Part shown: positions 8,686-16,211 of the stretch, one piece after another
Numbering within the stretch: position 1 is the first letter of the stretch
How the letters are laid out: the number at the start of each line of letters is the position of its first letter
From: Verrucosispora sp. WMMD573
Lineage (GTDB): Bacteria > Actinomycetota > Actinomycetes > Mycobacteriales > Micromonosporaceae
Assembly: GCF_027497175.1 (NCBI RefSeq)
Contig: NZ_CP114901.1
Coordinates: 4,588,001-4,652,000, forward strand
DNA: 64,000 nucleotides
Direction: 5' to 3'
Made by a program: the position numbers and the translations under genes
Notes under the pieces: generated by a model
Seen by the model: the letters and a program-made list of their open reading frames with translations, nothing else
What the model was told of the DNA's origin: nothing
Databases searched by the model: none

Positions 8686-9885
8686 ATGGGCTTCAGCCTG
8701 CTCGCGGGAACGCGGGCGCCGGTGCGGGTCTGGACGGACCCGTACGCCATCGAGCCGCAGGCCGCGAAGCAGCTGCGCAACATCGGCGCGCTGCCGTGGG
8801 TGCAGGGCGTCGCGGTCATGCCCGACGTGCACTTCGGCAAGGGCGCCACGGTCGGCTCGGTCATCGCGATGCGGCAGGCGGTGTCACCGGCGGCCGTCGG
8901 GGTCGACATCGGCTGCGGCATGTCGGCGGTGCGTACCTCGCTGACCGCCGCCGACCTGCCCGACGACCTCGCCGGGCTGCGCCGGGCCGTCGAGGACGCC
9001 ATCCCGGTCGGCTTCGCCCAGCGCGACGAGCCGGTCGACCCGCGCCGGGTGCGAGGGCTGGAACAGCGGGGCTGGGACGACTTCTGGCGGCGCTTCGTCG
9101 ATCTGGACCGGCGGGTGGCGCAGCTGGAGACGCGGGCCCGGCGGCAGCTGGGCACCCTCGGTGGTGGCAACCACTTCATCGAGGTCTGCCTGGAGCAGGG
9201 TGGCGCCGACGCCGGCCGGGTCTGGCTGATGCTGCACTCCGGATCCCGCAACATCGGCAAGGAACTGGCCGAGCGGCACATCGCGGTGGCCCGCCGGCTG
9301 CCGCACAACGCCGACCTGCCTGACCGGGACCTGGCGGTGTTCCTCGCCGGCACGCCGGAGATGGACGCCTACCGCCGGGACCTGTGGTGGGCGCAGGAGT
9401 ACGCGCGGCGCAACCGCGCCGTCATGCTCGCCGTCCTGATGAACCTGATGCGGGACCGGTTTCCGCAGGTCAGCTACGACGAGCCGATCAGCTGTCACCA
9501 CAACTACGTGGCGGAAGAGACCTACGAGGGGGTGGACGTGTTGGTGACGCGCAAGGGTGCCATCCGGGCCGGCCTCGGTGACCTGGGCATCATTCCCGGC
9601 TCGATGGGCACCGGCTCGTACATCGTCCGGGGCTCCGGCAACGACTGGAGTTACCGCTCGGCCTCGCACGGCGCGGGCCGGCGGATGTCCCGGGCCCAGG
9701 CGAAGCGGACGTACAGCACCGCTGACCTGGCGGCGCAGACGTCGGGTGTGGAGTGCCGCAAGGACGCCGGGGTGGTCGACGAGATCCCCGGCTCGTACAA
9801 GGACATCAACGCGGTGATGGCGCAGCAGGATGACCTGGTCGAGGTGGTCGCCCACCTCAAGCAGGTGGTCTGTGTGAAGGGCTGA
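8686..9885 (+). CDS. rtcB: RNA-splicing ligase RtcB
   Basis: A 399-residue RtcB joins 2',3'-cyclic phosphate (or 3'-phosphate) ends of broken RNA to 5'-OH ends, using GTP and Mn2+. All hallmarks are present: MPDVHFGKGATVG (45-57), VDIGCGM with metal-binding D74 and C77, LGGGNHF (N162, H163), HSGSRNIG (H184), CHHNY (270-274), and SASHGAGRRMSR containing H328, the residue that receives GMP. The start at 8686 has AGGAG nine bases upstream; the frame extends further upstream but without conservation. No archease or RtcA gene is adjacent, so it is a stand-alone repair gene. A strong hairpin follows the stop. Confidence 0.96.
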   Translation: MGFSLLAGTRAPVRVWTDPYAIEPQAAKQLRNIGALPWVQGVAVMPDVHFGKGATVGSVIAMRQAVSPAAVGVDIGCGMSAVRTSLTAADLPDDLAGLRRAVEDAIPVGFAQRDEPVDPRRVRGLEQRGWDDFWRRFVDLDRRVAQLETRARRQLGTLGGGNHFIEVCLEQGGADAGRVWLMLHSGSRNIGKELAERHIAVARRLPHNADLPDRDLAVFLAGTPEMDAYRRDLWWAQEYARRNRAVMLAVLMNLMRDRFPQVSYDEPISCHHNYVAEETYEGVDVLVTRKGAIRAGLGDLGIIPGSMGTGSYIVRGSGNDWSYRSASHGAGRRMSRAQAKRTYSTADLAAQTSGVECRKDAGVVDEIPGSYKDINAVMAQQDDLVEVVAHLKQVVCVKG

Positions 9886-9927
9886 GGTGCGGTCGGTGCC
9901 CGTCGGGGGGCGGGCACCGACCGCACC
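9886..9927 (+). terminator. Strong hairpin terminator after rtcB
   Basis: A perfect 17-bp GC-rich stem (9886-9902 pairing with 9911-9927) with an 8-base loop starts immediately after the rtcB stop codon. There is no T-tract, as is common in high-GC actinobacteria. Confidence 0.85.
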
Positions 9928-10240
9928 CGTTGTCCGCCGTGGTGATCTCCGCGGGCCAGCGTCACGTTAGTCGCGTCCCGGTGACCCGAGCATCCCGTTG
10001 ACCTTGCGGCTGGCTTCGGCACCGCCCAGATCGGCGTCGTGCTGGCCACCTCCGCACTCGCCGACGCGGTCTACCAGGCTCAGGCCGTGGGACCGCTGGT
10101 GCGGCGTTTCGGCGACAAACGCTGCTGGCCGCGACGCCCGACGTCCGGTCGACGTCGCCCTAGTGGGCGCCAGGGATGCGCGGCACCTCGATGGCTTTGA
10201 CGGTGCGGTCTTCCGCAGGAGTAGCTCGTCCGACACGCCG
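9928..10240. other. No confident gene; short unexplained coding-like stretch
   Basis: Between the two hairpins I see no gene with a convincing start, family or ribosome site. One plus-strand frame around 10003-10110 reads as a plausible hydrophobic peptide (AAGFGTAQIGVVLATSALADA and onward to VRRFGDKR) with protein-like composition, then turns Arg-rich and stops. This may be a decayed gene fragment. I cannot assign a family. Confidence 0.3.
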
Positions 10241-10296
10241 CGGGCCTTTTCCAATGGCGACCAGTCGCACGATCATTCGCCATTGGAGAAGGCCCG
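10241..10296. terminator. Bidirectional hairpin terminator candidate
   Basis: A 20-bp stem with one mismatch (10241-10260 with 10277-10296) and a 16-base loop lies about 50 bases past the stop codon of the minus-strand serine protease. The minus-strand orientation carries an AAAAGG-type arm, so it could stop protease transcription and also back up the rtcB terminator. Confidence 0.65.
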
Positions 10297-10347
10297 CTGA
10301 GGTCAAGGGCGCACTACCGGGACGAGATATCTGGCACCGGACATCGG

Positions 10348-11427
10348 TCAGCGAGGGGCGGTGAAGTTGTACAACTCCGACGCGGTGTCGTCGAAATAGG
10401 GTGACCACCACAAGGTCGGCGCCGTGTACGAGTTGAGCGTGCTGTTGACTCCGTTCAGGTAGCCCCAGTTCCCATCCCAGCTGATCAACCACGGGCCGCC
10501 GCTGGCTCCTGCGGTCAGGTCGCAGTTGATGCGAATCCGCGCCCCGGACTGGGTCGAGTTGCCGCTGCACCTCAACAGGTTGCCGCCGTCGAACGGCGCG
10601 CCGCTCGGGTAGCCGAAGTTGTTGATGCCGACCGTGAAGCCCTGGTGCGTACGGAAGCCGTGGCCCCCGAACTGGTTCACGATGTGGACACCGTTGCGGG
10701 TGTTCATGATGGCCACGGCCATGTCGGCCTCCCAGTTGGAGTTGTCGATCCAACTGCTCCAGGTCCACAGCTCGCGGGCCGTCCAGGTGCCGTGTGGCCG
10801 AGGGTCGGTCAGGTCATCGTCGTACGCCGGGACGAACGACCAGTTGGTGGCGAGACTGCTGCCGGGGCCGCCGTGGATGCAGTGGCCAGCCGTCCACACG
10901 GTGTTGAAGCCGACCGAGTTGATGACCGCGCCGGAGCAGACCCACGATCCGCCGTCCATGTTGAAGAAGACTTTGCCGTTGGACCGGGCGGTCGGGTGGT
11001 TGGAGCCGAGGTTCGGGTTGATGGCCTGCGTGGACATGCCCGGGGTGCCCATCAGGCCCGCCACCGGAGGCACATCCACCGGCCTGGACCGGTTGGTCGG
11101 CGTGGCAGAGGAGGTTCCGCCACTCTGGGTGAAACGCCGTGCCGCGGCCTTGTACGAGGGAGACTCCTCGACGGGCCTGGCATTGCGCATCCGCTCGGGC
11201 GTCCAGTACGCCTCGATCGCCGCGTCGGCAGTCACCTGCGCGCCGTACCGCTGCCTGCCGGCCGCCCACGCCTCCGCGCTGACGGCCGTGCCCACCTGGC
11301 GGATGCTGTCACCGTCGGCGTGCGGAGCCGCCTGCGCCGGCTGGCCGACGGTCAGCAGCGGGAGGGCCAGGGCCAGGGCCAGCATGGGATACCTCAGGCG
11401 TCGACCACCGATTGTTCCTGCTCTCAT
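10348..11427 (-). CDS. Secreted trypsin-like serine peptidase (S1 fold)
   Basis: A 359-residue exported protease. Residues 1-33 form a signal peptide ending AQA-AP. A pro-region of roughly 110 residues precedes the catalytic domain. The triad is visible: H182 in TAGHC, D235 in EADMAVAIM and S309 in GASGGPW, an arrangement closer to V8/glutamyl-endopeptidase-like members than to classic GDSGG trypsins. Cys pairs C164/C183 and C287/C302 are likely disulfides. The ATG is preceded by GAGGGGTG. It is transcribed alone. Substrate preference cannot be read from the sequence. Confidence 0.88.
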   Translation of the reverse strand: MRAGTIGGRRLRYPMLALALALPLLTVGQPAQAAPHADGDSIRQVGTAVSAEAWAAGRQRYGAQVTADAAIEAYWTPERMRNARPVEESPSYKAAARRFTQSGGTSSATPTNRSRPVDVPPVAGLMGTPGMSTQAINPNLGSNHPTARSNGKVFFNMDGGSWVCSGAVINSVGFNTVWTAGHCIHGGPGSSLATNWSFVPAYDDDLTDPRPHGTWTARELWTWSSWIDNSNWEADMAVAIMNTRNGVHIVNQFGGHGFRTHQGFTVGINNFGYPSGAPFDGGNLLRCSGNSTQSGARIRINCDLTAGASGGPWLISWDGNWGYLNGVNSTLNSYTAPTLWWSPYFDDTASELYNFTAPR

Positions 11428-11786
11428 CGAACACCCCTCTTCTCGGGCCGTGTGAGATACCGGAAATTACCCCGACCGATATCGAGTTTCGGCTCTCTAC
11501 GGCTGGTCATGGGGACATCCTGGACCAGGTTTAACACCGTTGGCCTGCCGATGTCGAAAAACAGACAGACGTCCGTCGATACATCATGATTCAAAGACGT
11601 CGATTGATTGTCGTTGTCGTGGCCCGGCCCGGCGGGCCCGATCCCGGCAAGCGCTTCGATGATGACGGGCGTGACTGGGCAACCCGCGTTGCCTGCCCAT
11701 CCCGGCCTCTTCTCGGTATTTGTCGCCGTCGCGACAATTCGAAGTACGTGGAACGGCGTCAGCCTGCTACCGCTATTCAAATGCCG
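11428..11786. other. Intergenic 5' region of the serine protease, less GC-rich
   Basis: This 359-base stretch has visibly more A/T than its surroundings and must hold the promoter for the minus-strand protease. On the minus strand, TTCGAC and GTTAAA occur 17 bases apart just upstream of the gene, a weak promoter candidate. A 118-codon minus-strand frame covers most of the stretch but has no ribosome site, no recognisable motif and runs into the protease start, so I do not call it a gene. Confidence 0.4.
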
Positions 11787-12173
11787 TTAGATTGATCCCG
11801 TTGGACTTGTGCCCCGGATCCCGAACCCCGCGGGGCGCTCGTCGTCGCCGAGCGGCCGGAAGCCTGGTGTGTGCTCCGCGAAGGGCGGCGTGGCTCCCGC
11901 GGCGCGGGCGGCGAGGGTGCCCTCGCGCAGGGTTACACCCGGCATGGCCTCGCTGTGCAGCACCCGCAGGGTCGCGTCGGTCCATTCGCGTTGTGGGTCG
12001 TCCGGCGGCGAGAGGTTCGGGCCGGTCAGCGCGCCGGCCAATGCCGACGTGGTCCGCGTGGGCGGCTCCGCGGTGCGGATGAGGACCCGCGCACCGGCCT
12101 CGGCCAGCCGGATGCCGGTGCTGAGACCGGCGACTCCCGCGCCGAGGACGACAACATCCGGACGTACGCTCAT
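11787..12173 (-). pseudogene. Truncated D-amino-acid oxidase (FAD-binding N-terminus only)
   Basis: The 128-codon frame starts at an ATG with a good AAGGAG site and encodes the N-terminal part of a D-amino-acid-oxidase-like flavoprotein. It has the dinucleotide fold VVVLGAGVAGLSTGIRLAEAG (about 7-27), the TTSALAGALTGPN segment that follows in this family, and PGFRPL further on. Similarity ends at about GFGIRG, after which it runs into unrelated residues and a stop. Full-length members are a little over 300 residues, so the substrate-binding half is missing. It is probably non-functional despite the intact start. Confidence 0.7.
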
Positions 12174-12188
12174 GAGGGCTCCTTCAGC

Positions 12189-12368
12189 GTGGCGCCGGAC
12201 TTCGACCGGGTCAGCCAGGTGGACCTGCCGCAGTGGAGCGCCGGCCGGCCGGCGCTCCCCGGTGACGGGGCCTGGTGCGTCAGCCTCTTCGCCGGGCACG
12301 GCGCGGCCCTGGCGCTCGCCGGTGCCGACCGGCTCGGCGCCGCCCTGACTCGGCCCGGTGACGACGTC
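12189..12368 (+). pseudogene. Remnant of an FAD-dependent monooxygenase C-terminal segment
   Basis: On the plus strand, head to head with the truncated oxidase, one frame reads FDRVSQVDLPQWSAGRPAL, then PGDGAWCVSLFAGHGAALALAGADRLGAAL. This is the second FAD-contact region of PF01494-type aromatic-ring monooxygenases (usual pattern VALVGDAA...GHGASLAL). The normal GDAA is GDGA here. No start or upstream domains are present; the minus-strand oxidase remnant ends where this begins. I read it as a decayed fragment. The rest, up to the NLP gene end at 12451, shows nothing I can name. Confidence 0.6.
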
Positions 12369-12450
12369 CGCCCGGCATCCGTGGCCTCGTTCGTCGCGGC
12401 ATCGAACGCCAGAACCGGTGACCGCGTGATCGACCCCGACGCGCGGCCGG

Positions 12451-13281
12451 TCAGCCGTACGGGTCGAAGGGGATCCCGGCTGGCTTCGCGGCGTCGAGCA
12501 GGTACTCGAACGAGCCATCCTTGATCTTGATGGTGGCGGCGCCGAAGTTGGCGTCCATCAGCCGGCTGCGCAGTTCGGTGCTGGGCCAGCCGTTCCAGTC
12601 GACCACCGGTGGGTAGTGCCAGACGTGGTAGTGGTTCTCCGGCGGCTCGTCGTTGTTGTTGGCGAGCCGAAAGAAATGCGTCGACGCGCCGTCCTTGTGG
12701 TAGACGACCTTCGGATGGGTGCCGTCGAACCGCACCTGCGAGCGCGGGTAGGTGCGCCGGCTGCTGTGTTGGGTGGTGCTCACGTACTCGACCCGGTCGG
12801 CTGCCTGGTCGACCCAGGAGATGACGTGCTCCCAGTCGTGCCGATGGCCACCGAGGCCGCTGCCGTGCACGGCCTGGTCCTTCTCGAAGTAGCTGGCGTA
12901 GACGATCGCGCACCAGCCGTTGTTGCACTTGGCGCGGGCGTACGTCTGCGACATGTCCAGATCGGAGCGGTCCCGGCAGCTGCCGTTGATCGCCCCGGTG
13001 GTCTTCAGCCCGCCGTTGATCGTGCCGTCCGGGCTGATCGCCGACACGGCATAGCAGCCGTCGGTGTCGTAGTCGTAGGCCGGCGAGAACGACGACTCGT
13101 AGCCACCGGCGTTGTGCGGCAGGTTTGGCAGTGAGTTCGCGTGTGCCGGCGCCGCCGGGACCAGGATGCCGAGCGCGGCCAGCCCGGCGACGAGCCGGGC
13201 CGGCCAGCGCCGATCGGCACTCGGCGGCTGACCGGTGCGGAGCGTTGGTGGGAGAGATGACGGCGATGCCACGGGATCCAT
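12451..13281 (-). CDS. Secreted NLP/NPP1 family (necrosis-inducing-like) protein
   Basis: A 276-residue exported protein with the signature heptapeptide of NLP toxins, GHRHDWE, at residues 145-151. An Arg-rich N-terminus and hydrophobic core end at AHA-NS (about 47-49), indicating signal-peptide cleavage. Four cysteines (76, 102, 119 and 124) allow two disulfides, more than the minimal type 1 fold has. In plant pathogens, family members bind sphingolipid head groups and form pores; in soil actinomycetes the role is unknown, so toxicity here is inference. The ATG has an AGGAAGG site. It is a single gene behind a palindrome-containing promoter region. Confidence 0.88.
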   Translation of the reverse strand: MDPVASPSSLPPTLRTGQPPSADRRWPARLVAGLAALGILVPAAPAHANSLPNLPHNAGGYESSFSPAYDYDTDGCYAVSAISPDGTINGGLKTTGAINGSCRDRSDLDMSQTYARAKCNNGWCAIVYASYFEKDQAVHGSGLGGHRHDWEHVISWVDQAADRVEYVSTTQHSSRRTYPRSQVRFDGTHPKVVYHKDGASTHFFRLANNNDEPPENHYHVWHYPPVVDWNGWPSTELRSRLMDANFGAATIKIKDGSFEYLLDAAKPAGIPFDPYG

Positions 13282-13321
13282 TCGTCGCCTTCCTGGGCCG
13301 GAGCGCCTTTCGGGTGCCGAT

Positions 13322-13362
13322 GCGTGAGCATCTATATCTCACGCCGACGGGAGGCCGGTCAA
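13322..13362 (-). promoter_or_regulatory. Candidate promoter and operator for the NLP gene
   Basis: On the minus strand TTGACC (13362-13357) is followed after 18-20 bases by an AT-rich GATATAGAT, unusual in this GC-rich context. The AT-rich part is framed by inverted 7-base arms GCGTGAG (13322-13328) and CTCACGC (13338-13344), so an operator would overlap the -10 region. It lies about 40-80 bases upstream of the NLP start. Confidence 0.4.
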
Positions 13363-13431
13363 CGCCGAACGCGAGGCCGCCTCATGAACGGTCGGTGTGA
13401 CCGGTCGCGCCGGCGTCACCGAGCCACTGAA

Positions 13432-14088
13432 CTACGGCGTCGCGCAGCGGTCGAGCAGGGTCGGCACCCCGTCGCCGGTCAGCTCGGCGCAGTAGGCCCG
13501 ACGCCCGGTCATCGCCATCGTCAGCGCGAGCGTGGCACCGGACACCAGCGGCCCGGAGCCGGTGGCGAAGGGCCCGTCGGTCGCCGCCAGGCGCAACCCA
13601 CCGATCCTGCTCCTGGCCGGCACGGTGAGGTCGGAGCCGGCGAAGTACGCGGCGACCCGGGTGACGGTCGCGATCGGGTACGCGTGGTCCAGCCCCAGCG
13701 GGCGACGGATGTCCTCGCCGTGCACGACCTGCTCACCGAGCATCGCCAGCACCGGCAGGGGCGGCTTGGTGGTGCTGGCGACGACCCGGCGGAACCGGTC
13801 GAGGGTGTCGTGGGCGGTCTCGCCCAGTTGCTCGTTGAGTCGCATGAGCACCTGTCGGTCGAAGTCCCACCGGCACCGGATCACGCCCAGCATCCAGCGC
13901 GTGGGGGTGAGGCTCGCCGCCGCGGTGAGGTGGGCGAGGACCTGACGAACCGTCAGACCGGTGCAGAGCGACGGCGTGGTCCATTGGTCGTCGGTCAGGC
14001 CGGCGAGATCGTCGGCGAGCGCCGCCCGTTCCGCGTGGACCAGCGACCATATGGCGGTGCGGTCGTGTCTCGCCGGGTGCTCGATCAT
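13432..14088 (-). CDS. Mycothiol-dependent maleylpyruvate-isomerase-family protein (DinB-like)
   Basis: A 218-residue DinB/MDMPI-fold protein. The metal-binding pattern is complete: H53 in VRQVLAHL, and E119 and H123 in GEQVVHGEDIRR. Family members use mycothiol in isomerase or S-transferase reactions; the substrate here is unknown. The start codon has an excellent AGGAGGT site. It is transcribed divergently from a SigG-like ECF sigma factor across a 114-base gap, which suggests shared regulation, but nothing shows direct sigma control. Confidence 0.82.
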   Translation of the reverse strand: MIEHPARHDRTAIWSLVHAERAALADDLAGLTDDQWTTPSLCTGLTVRQVLAHLTAAASLTPTRWMLGVIRCRWDFDRQVLMRLNEQLGETAHDTLDRFRRVVASTTKPPLPVLAMLGEQVVHGEDIRRPLGLDHAYPIATVTRVAAYFAGSDLTVPARSRIGGLRLAATDGPFATGSGPLVSGATLALTMAMTGRRAYCAELTGDGVPTLLDRCATP

Positions 14089-14202
14089 GAGTGGACCTCC
14101 TGTGGTGGCCGCCGCCGCAGCGCGTGCGGTCGGGCGCTGCGAACGGGGCGGTCGTGCCCTGTCGAGAGAGAAGACTCCCGGCGTCGGGCAGAATCGTCGC
14201 TC

Positions 14203-15261
14203 GTGACCGACCTTTCTTCCGAGCTGGTCGCCGGGATCTCACCCGAGTCCGAGGAGCCGGACCTCGTCCGGGCGCGTGCCGGGGACGACGCTGCGTTCGG
14301 CCGGCTGGTCGCGCCGCTGCGCCGGGAGTTGCACGGGCACTGCTACCGGATGCTCGGCTCCGCGCACGACGCCGACGACGCCCTTCAGGAGGCCCTGCTG
14401 CGGGCGTGGCGGGGAGTCGGCCGCTACACGGGTCGCGGATCCCTGCGTTCCTGGCTCTACACCATCGCCACCCGTACCTGCCTGGACGCCGTCGAGAGCC
14501 GCGGGCGGCGTGCCCTACCCGTCGATCTCGGGCCGTCCCGCGACCAGGCGGTGCTTGACGGTGCCGCCCGGACCGAGGTGGCCTGGCTGGGCCCGTACCC
14601 GGACACCGGGATCGCCCCGGGACCGCTCGGTCCGCACGCCCGCTACGAGCAGCGGGAAGCGGTCGAACTCGCCTTCGTGGCGGCCCTGCAACACCTGCCC
14701 GGCAACCAACGGGCCGCCCTGCTGCTCTTCGACGTCCTCGGCTACTCCGTCGCCGAGATCGCCGCGATGATGGCCACCTCGCCCACGTCGGTGAACTCGG
14801 CGCTGGCGCGAGCCCGCAGGATCGTGGCCGAGCGGGTGCCGGCCCTGTCGCAGCAGCAGACGCTGCGCGATCTCGGTGACGCGCGGCTGCGGCAGGTTGT
14901 CACCGCGTTCGCGGCGGCGTTCGAACGTCGAGACGTGGACGCCCTGGTCGCGTTGCTGACCGAGGACGTCACCTGGTCGATGCCGCCGCTTGCGGAGTGG
15001 TACGCGGGAATCGACGCCGTCACCGACTTCGCCGCGAAGGTGCCGCTCGGCGACTGCCCCAGCTGGCGGCACCTGGTCACCTGCGCGAACGGCCAGCCGG
15101 CGGTGGCGTTCTACCTGGGCGCAGAGCCGGCCGGCGACCATCACGGCTGGTCGGTCACCGTGCTGACGTTGCGCGGCGAGCGGATCGCCGGGATCACCTC
15201 GTTCGTCGGCGCGGACCACCTGACCCGGTTCGAGCTGCCGGTCAGCCTCGCCGCACCGTGA
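14203..15261 (+). CDS. ECF sigma factor with C-terminal SnoaL-like domain (SigG-like)
   Basis: A 352-residue sigma factor. Region 2 lies at about 27-95 (LHGHCYRMLGSAHDADDALQE, then RGSLRSWLYTIATRTCLD). Region 4 lies at about 155-205 (LPGNQRAALLLFDVLGYSVAEIA, then TSVNSALARAR). A SnoaL-like domain fills about 215-330, including VTWSMPPLAEWYAG. This layout matches the SigG/TIGR02960-type ECF factors, in which the C-terminal domain replaces or supplements an anti-sigma factor. The GTG start has no clear ribosome site, so the mRNA may be leaderless. A much longer frame extends upstream but overlaps the divergent gene. Confidence 0.88.
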   Translation: MTDLSSELVAGISPESEEPDLVRARAGDDAAFGRLVAPLRRELHGHCYRMLGSAHDADDALQEALLRAWRGVGRYTGRGSLRSWLYTIATRTCLDAVESRGRRALPVDLGPSRDQAVLDGAARTEVAWLGPYPDTGIAPGPLGPHARYEQREAVELAFVAALQHLPGNQRAALLLFDVLGYSVAEIAAMMATSPTSVNSALARARRIVAERVPALSQQQTLRDLGDARLRQVVTAFAAAFERRDVDALVALLTEDVTWSMPPLAEWYAGIDAVTDFAAKVPLGDCPSWRHLVTCANGQPAVAFYLGAEPAGDHHGWSVTVLTLRGERIAGITSFVGADHLTRFELPVSLAAP

Positions 15262-15332
15262 CCTGCTCGCCGGTGGAAACGGCACCGCACCAGGCGCGCG
15301 TCGTACCGCAGGCGAGCCTCGTGCGAGACGGC

Positions 15333-16211
15333 CTACCGGGAGGCGGCCAGGGTCACCGGCACCCCGACCACCTTCGTGTGGGAACCGTCAGCCGCCGACA
15401 CCTCGTACACCTCGATGGTGCCGGTCTGCTCGGCCGGCAGCCGGTATCTCACCGCGACCCGATAGGCGCCCCGGCAGCCCGTGCCGCAGGTGGCGGTGGT
15501 GAACGTGGTGGCGAGTTGACGGCCGGCGGCGTCGAGCACCCGGACGCTCACGGTGGCCTCGAACACGTCGGCGCTGCCGGTGACGGTGACCGGGCTGGTC
15601 ACCCGGTCGCCGATGAGCGGGCCGGTGACCACGATCGGTGGCAGCAGGTCGGCGTGGTCGGTGCGGCCGGTCGGCGCGGCGGTGCCGAAGTCGACCTGTC
15701 GCACGGTGGGGAACTGGGTGAGGGTGTAGACCACCTGCGCCTCACGTAGCCGGGCGGTGACCGGGTCGGTCACCGCGGGCAGCCGGACGCTGGCGACACC
15801 GTCGGCGATCCGGCTCACCTCGGCGCCGTCGGGCAGCAGGGTGACCAGGCCGGCGTCGGCCTCGCGCCGGGTCGGCCCGGCCGCCAGCTCGGCCAGGGCC
15901 AGCCGGGACGTGGCCACCGTGGCGGGTCGGGTGCGTCGGGTCGGGACGAGTCGCCCGTCCCGGACGTACCACAGCTCAAGGGTGAGGGTCCCCAGCCGGG
16001 TGACGCCGGTGGTGCCGGTGCCCGGCGTGGTCGGCGCGGGGGTGTCCGTGGGCGGCGGCGCGACGGTGGCCGGGGGGCCGATTCTGGTGGGAGCGGGCAC
16101 GGTCGGCGCGGCGGCCGTCGGCGCCGGCCCGAGCGAGCCCGACCGCGACGGCGAGCACCCGGCGACCAGCAGCACCAGGGCGATCAGCGTCGCGAGTCGG
16201 CACCGGCTCAT
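15333..16211 (-). CDS. GerMN-domain lipoprotein, third gene of a two-component operon
   Basis: A 292-residue lipoprotein with a lipobox ending at C19 (LLVAGC). A Pro/Thr-rich spacer covers about 25-70. A GerMN domain (about 75-175, LELWYVRDGRLVPTRRT then VVYTLTQFPTVRQVDF) and an immunoglobulin-like spore-germination domain (about 193-285) follow. It overlaps the histidine kinase stop by four bases (ATGA), so the two are co-translated. Lipoproteins next to such kinases (LpqB with MtrAB, CseA with CseBC) modulate sensing; that role is inferred here. It converges with the sigma factor across about 70 bases. Confidence 0.87.
   Translation of the reverse strand: MSRCRLATLIALVLLVAGCSPSRSGSLGPAPTAAAPTVPAPTRIGPPATVAPPPTDTPAPTTPGTGTTGVTRLGTLTLELWYVRDGRLVPTRRTRPATVATSRLALAELAAGPTRREADAGLVTLLPDGAEVSRIADGVASVRLPAVTDPVTARLREAQVVYTLTQFPTVRQVDFGTAAPTGRTDHADLLPPIVVTGPLIGDRVTSPVTVTGSADVFEATVSVRVLDAAGRQLATTFTTATCGTGCRGAYRVAVRYRLPAEQTGTIEVYEVSAADGSHTKVVGVPVTLAASR

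Noticed and set aside
11424..11780. A 118-codon minus-strand frame upstream of the serine protease.
   Set aside because: No ribosome site, no conserved motif, and it would overlap the protease start; treated as intergenic.
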